From Burkholderia cepacia ATCC 25416 (GTDB lineage Bacteria; Pseudomonadota; Gammaproteobacteria; Burkholderiales; Burkholderiaceae): 64,000 bases of DNA. Each line of letters opens with the position of its first letter. Position 1 is the first letter of the stretch. The stretch is from contig NZ_CP012984.1 of assembly GCF_001411495.1 (NCBI RefSeq), positions 124,001-188,000 on the forward strand. Reading direction: 5' to 3'. The translations under genes were made by a program, and so were the position numbers. A model generated the notes under the pieces. The model did no database searches, was not told the DNA's origin, and worked only from the letters and a program-made list of their open reading frames with translations. Below are positions 62,205 to 64,000 of this stretch, piece by piece.

Positions 62205-62680
62205 GTCAAGCGTGAGCCAGTTGAGCCTGTAGGAGTTCGGTGGAGAAAGTCGCGTGGGCTTCTCTTTGATGAGAGGCTGCCGGAACTGCTGGATTTTGGC
62301 GCGCGACGGAGAACGGTGCGCGCTAGTACGAGCGCAGTGAGCTGATCTATACGGGAAACACAAGAACCCTGACTGAGTCAATCGACATTCGCCGCTTCGT
62401 AAGCTGAGCCGCCGGTACACCGGACACTGAGATCGGACGGTCGATCACGACATCGCCCATTGCGCGGCTCTGTAGCGCGATGACAAAGGAAACTGGACTT
62501 TTCGTCTGGAATATCGCCAGAACCATGACTACCGTGCGGTTGGACCATCGACCGAGATGCTTGGAAATTGACGACCGGCTCAAGGCCGAAATTACATCCC
62601 TTCGATTGCGATGGGACGCTGATCAACATTGGAGCCTGGTTCACCGCCAGCAATGCTCAAAAAATAGATAGGTGATGCAA
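62205..62680. other. Unassigned stretch between ATPase relic and cyclodeaminase gene
   Basis: About 475 bp of mixed composition. Open frames on both strands are short and lack ribosome-binding sites or recognisable domains. It probably marks the junction of acquired DNA with the GC-rich host sequence. Confidence 0.4.
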
Positions 62681-63673
62681 ATGAAAACATTGTTGCTCAA
62701 AAAAAAGGAAGTAAGCCAACTGATATCCATGAAGGAAGTCATCGGTACGGTGGAGGAAGCATACAAAGCCTTCAACAGTGACCAGGTGGTGCAGCCCGAC
62801 TATATTGGGATAGATCTCCATCCGCCGCGTGGGGATATCGATTTCAAGCTTGGTTACTACAAGGGCAACGAAATCATCTCCATGAAAGCGTCTTCCGGCG
62901 GCTTCCCCAATAACCCGACAGAGTACGGCGTGCCAAGCGGCATGGGGACGATTCTCCTGTTTGATGCCATGACCTGTGCGCTGATCTGCGTGATGGATGG
63001 CAGTTTGATCACAGGCCTCAGAACCGGGGCATGCGGAGCCGTGTCGGTCAAAGCACTGGCAAGGAAGAACGCGAAAAAGATCACATCGATCGGAACCGGG
63101 AATCAGGCCCGGATGCAGATCCGTGCAATCAAGGAGGTCATGCAGATCGAAGAGATCCATGCATGGGACCACACTGCGGAGTCTGCGGCAAAGTTCAAAG
63201 TGGATATCGAACGTGAGTTTGAGATTCCCGTTGTGAGCGCGAATTCCAAGAAAGAAGCAGTTGAGCAGGCGGATATCCTGATTACGACGACACGTGGGAA
63301 AGGATCCCTGGTGGAAGCCGACTGGGTAAAGCCCGGGACACACATCGTTGCGATCGGAACCGATGCAAATGGGAAGCAGGAGTTCGATCCGGAAATCTTC
63401 AGGAAAGCCAAAGTGGTCGTCGACTCGATCATGCAGTGCAGCGAAAAAGGAGAAATCCAGCATCCGTTGAACAAGAACATCATTACCAAAGACAGCATCC
63501 ATGCAGAGATCGGCGAGGTCTTGCTGGGCAAAAAGCCTGGTAGAGAGAGTGATGAGGAAATCACGATCTTCGACTCCACCGGGATGGCCATCCAGGACAA
63601 CACGACGTCGACGAAAATCTACCGGAACGCCATTGAAAGCAAGGTCGGAACATTCTTCGAGTTTTTTGAATAA
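62681..63673 (+). CDS. Ornithine cyclodeaminase/mu-crystallin-family enzyme
   Basis: 330 residues from ATG 62681 (AGGTGA upstream; ATG 62675 and GTG 62672 possible). It has the NAD-binding [15 protein letters not shown], substrate region [11 protein letters not shown] and [13 protein letters not shown], then [20 protein letters not shown] and [20 protein letters not shown]. Lys-rich composition and lower GC than all upstream genes suggest transfer from a non-Burkholderia donor. It is 11 bp before a threonine-dehydratase-like gene, a pair also seen in ectoine-use (eutC-eutB-type) clusters, so the substrate may be an amino acid other than ornithine. Confidence 0.88.
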   Translation: MKTLLLKKKEVSQLISMKEVIGTVEEAYKAFNSDQVVQPDYIGIDLHPPRGDIDFKLGYYKGNEIISMKASSGGFPNNPTEYGVPSGMGTILLFDAMTCALICVMDGSLITGLRTGACGAVSVKALARKNAKKITSIGTGNQARMQIRAIKEVMQIEEIHAWDHTAESAAKFKVDIEREFEIPVVSANSKKEAVEQADILITTTRGKGSLVEADWVKPGTHIVAIGTDANGKQEFDPEIFRKAKVVVDSIMQCSEKGEIQHPLNKNIITKDSIHAEIGEVLLGKKPGRESDEEITIFDSTGMAIQDNTTSTKIYRNAIESKVGTFFEFFE

Positions 63674-63684
63674 GGACTTTTCAA

Positions 63685-64000
63685 ATGCGCAACTACCCTA
63701 CCATCCAGGACATTCGCGAAGCCCAGGAACGGCTGAAGCCCCACATCAAGCATACGCCGTTATTGCGCGCGGAAAAAATCGAGGACGCCGTTGGTTGCCA
63801 GCTCTATCTCAAACCTGAAACCCTGCAAATCACGGGCGCCTTCAAGATTCGAGGCGCTCTGAACAAGGCACTGTCACTCACGAGAGATGAAATCGCCAAC
63901 GGCCTCATTGCGACTTCTTCGGGCAATCATGCCCAGGGGATCGCCTATGCCGCCAGGATGCTGGGGGTCAAGGCGATCCTGGTCGTTCCGGTGACTACAC
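63685..64000 (+). CDS. Threonine/serine dehydratase-family protein (partial, runs off window)
   Basis: PLP fold-type II lyase; the first 105 codons are visible. AAGGA precedes ATG 63685. The Schiff-base Lys is in ITGAFKIRGALNKAL near residue 53, and the phosphate-binding SSGNHAQGIAYAA near 79. It forms an operon with the cyclodeaminase-like gene. Candidates are threonine ammonia-lyase, hydroxyaspartate dehydratase or EutB-like lyase; the missing C-terminus would help decide (a regulatory ACT domain argues for biosynthetic IlvA). Confidence 0.88.
   Translation, partial: MRNYPTIQDIREAQERLKPHIKHTPLLRAEKIEDAVGCQLYLKPETLQITGAFKIRGALNKALSLTRDEIANGLIATSSGNHAQGIAYAARMLGVKAILVVPVTT

Noticed and set aside
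62347..62653. Small minus-strand open frames near 62400-62650
   Set aside because: No ribosome-binding site, no family resemblance, and overlapping frames on both strands.
1..64000. CRISPR array, prophage or integrase-driven island
   Set aside because: No regularly spaced repeats with spacers, no cas gene, no integrase, no phage structural gene and no tRNA attachment site were seen.

Overview
The window is GC-rich DNA of a Burkholderia-type beta-proteobacterium. This is an inference from codon use, the IS families, and gene families typical of Burkholderia accessory chromosomes (stacked sugar, uronate and amine catabolic operons, trimeric autotransporter debris). No rRNA, tRNA, CRISPR array, integrase or phage structural gene was seen.

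Layout. (1) 1-9602: a galactan-use locus. A divergent LacI-type regulator (cut by the left edge) faces a CUT1 sugar ABC transporter, a GH42 beta-galactosidase and a sugar-efflux-type MFS protein; a secreted GH53 endo-galactanase is convergent. The transporter and galactanase promoters share a TTTAAGC/GCTTAAA palindrome. (2) 9900-17740: a patchwork of relics (YhcG-type nuclease pseudogene, hydrolase cut by a transposon end, IS3 fragments) around an intact two-gene OLD-nuclease plus UvrD-helicase module that looks like a long Gabija-type anti-phage system. (3) 18246-23409: citrate-synthase-like enzyme, VOC protein, MFS transporter, SDR and 2-hydroxyacid dehydrogenase. (4) 23480-24277: nested relics of carboxymuconolactone decarboxylase, IS256 and IS21. 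(5) 24288-36878: hexarate and pectin catabolism (GudP, KdgD, GarD, exported GH28 polygalacturonase, chemoreceptor, lactonase, enolase-superfamily enzyme, transporter). Several of these promoters carry TTGTAYGATGACA-like sites, suggesting one regulon linking pectin breakdown, chemotaxis and galactarate/glucarate catabolism.

(6) 37084-41520: a Tn5053-like left end interrupted by an intact IS481-type element, an IS21 relic, a truncated trimeric autotransporter, a small exported protein and a lytic transglycosylase whose leader holds a strong intrinsic terminator. (7) 41845-48428: GABA-type catabolism (semialdehyde dehydrogenase, Lrp regulator, class III aminotransferase), then GhrA-like reductase, GNAT protein and haloacid dehalogenase. 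(8) 49244-61645: an amine or peptide uptake and oxidation operon (family 5 binding protein, two permeases, fused ATPase, three FAD oxidases, cupin, AraC regulator, aldehyde dehydrogenase). Its two start points share a two-box motif with identical 57-nt spacing. (9) 61893-64000: an ABC ATPase relic and a lower-GC pair, ornithine-cyclodeaminase-like and threonine-dehydratase-like, that looks acquired.

Starts were chosen from ribosome-binding sites and family N-termini. Function calls rest on motif recognition without database searches.
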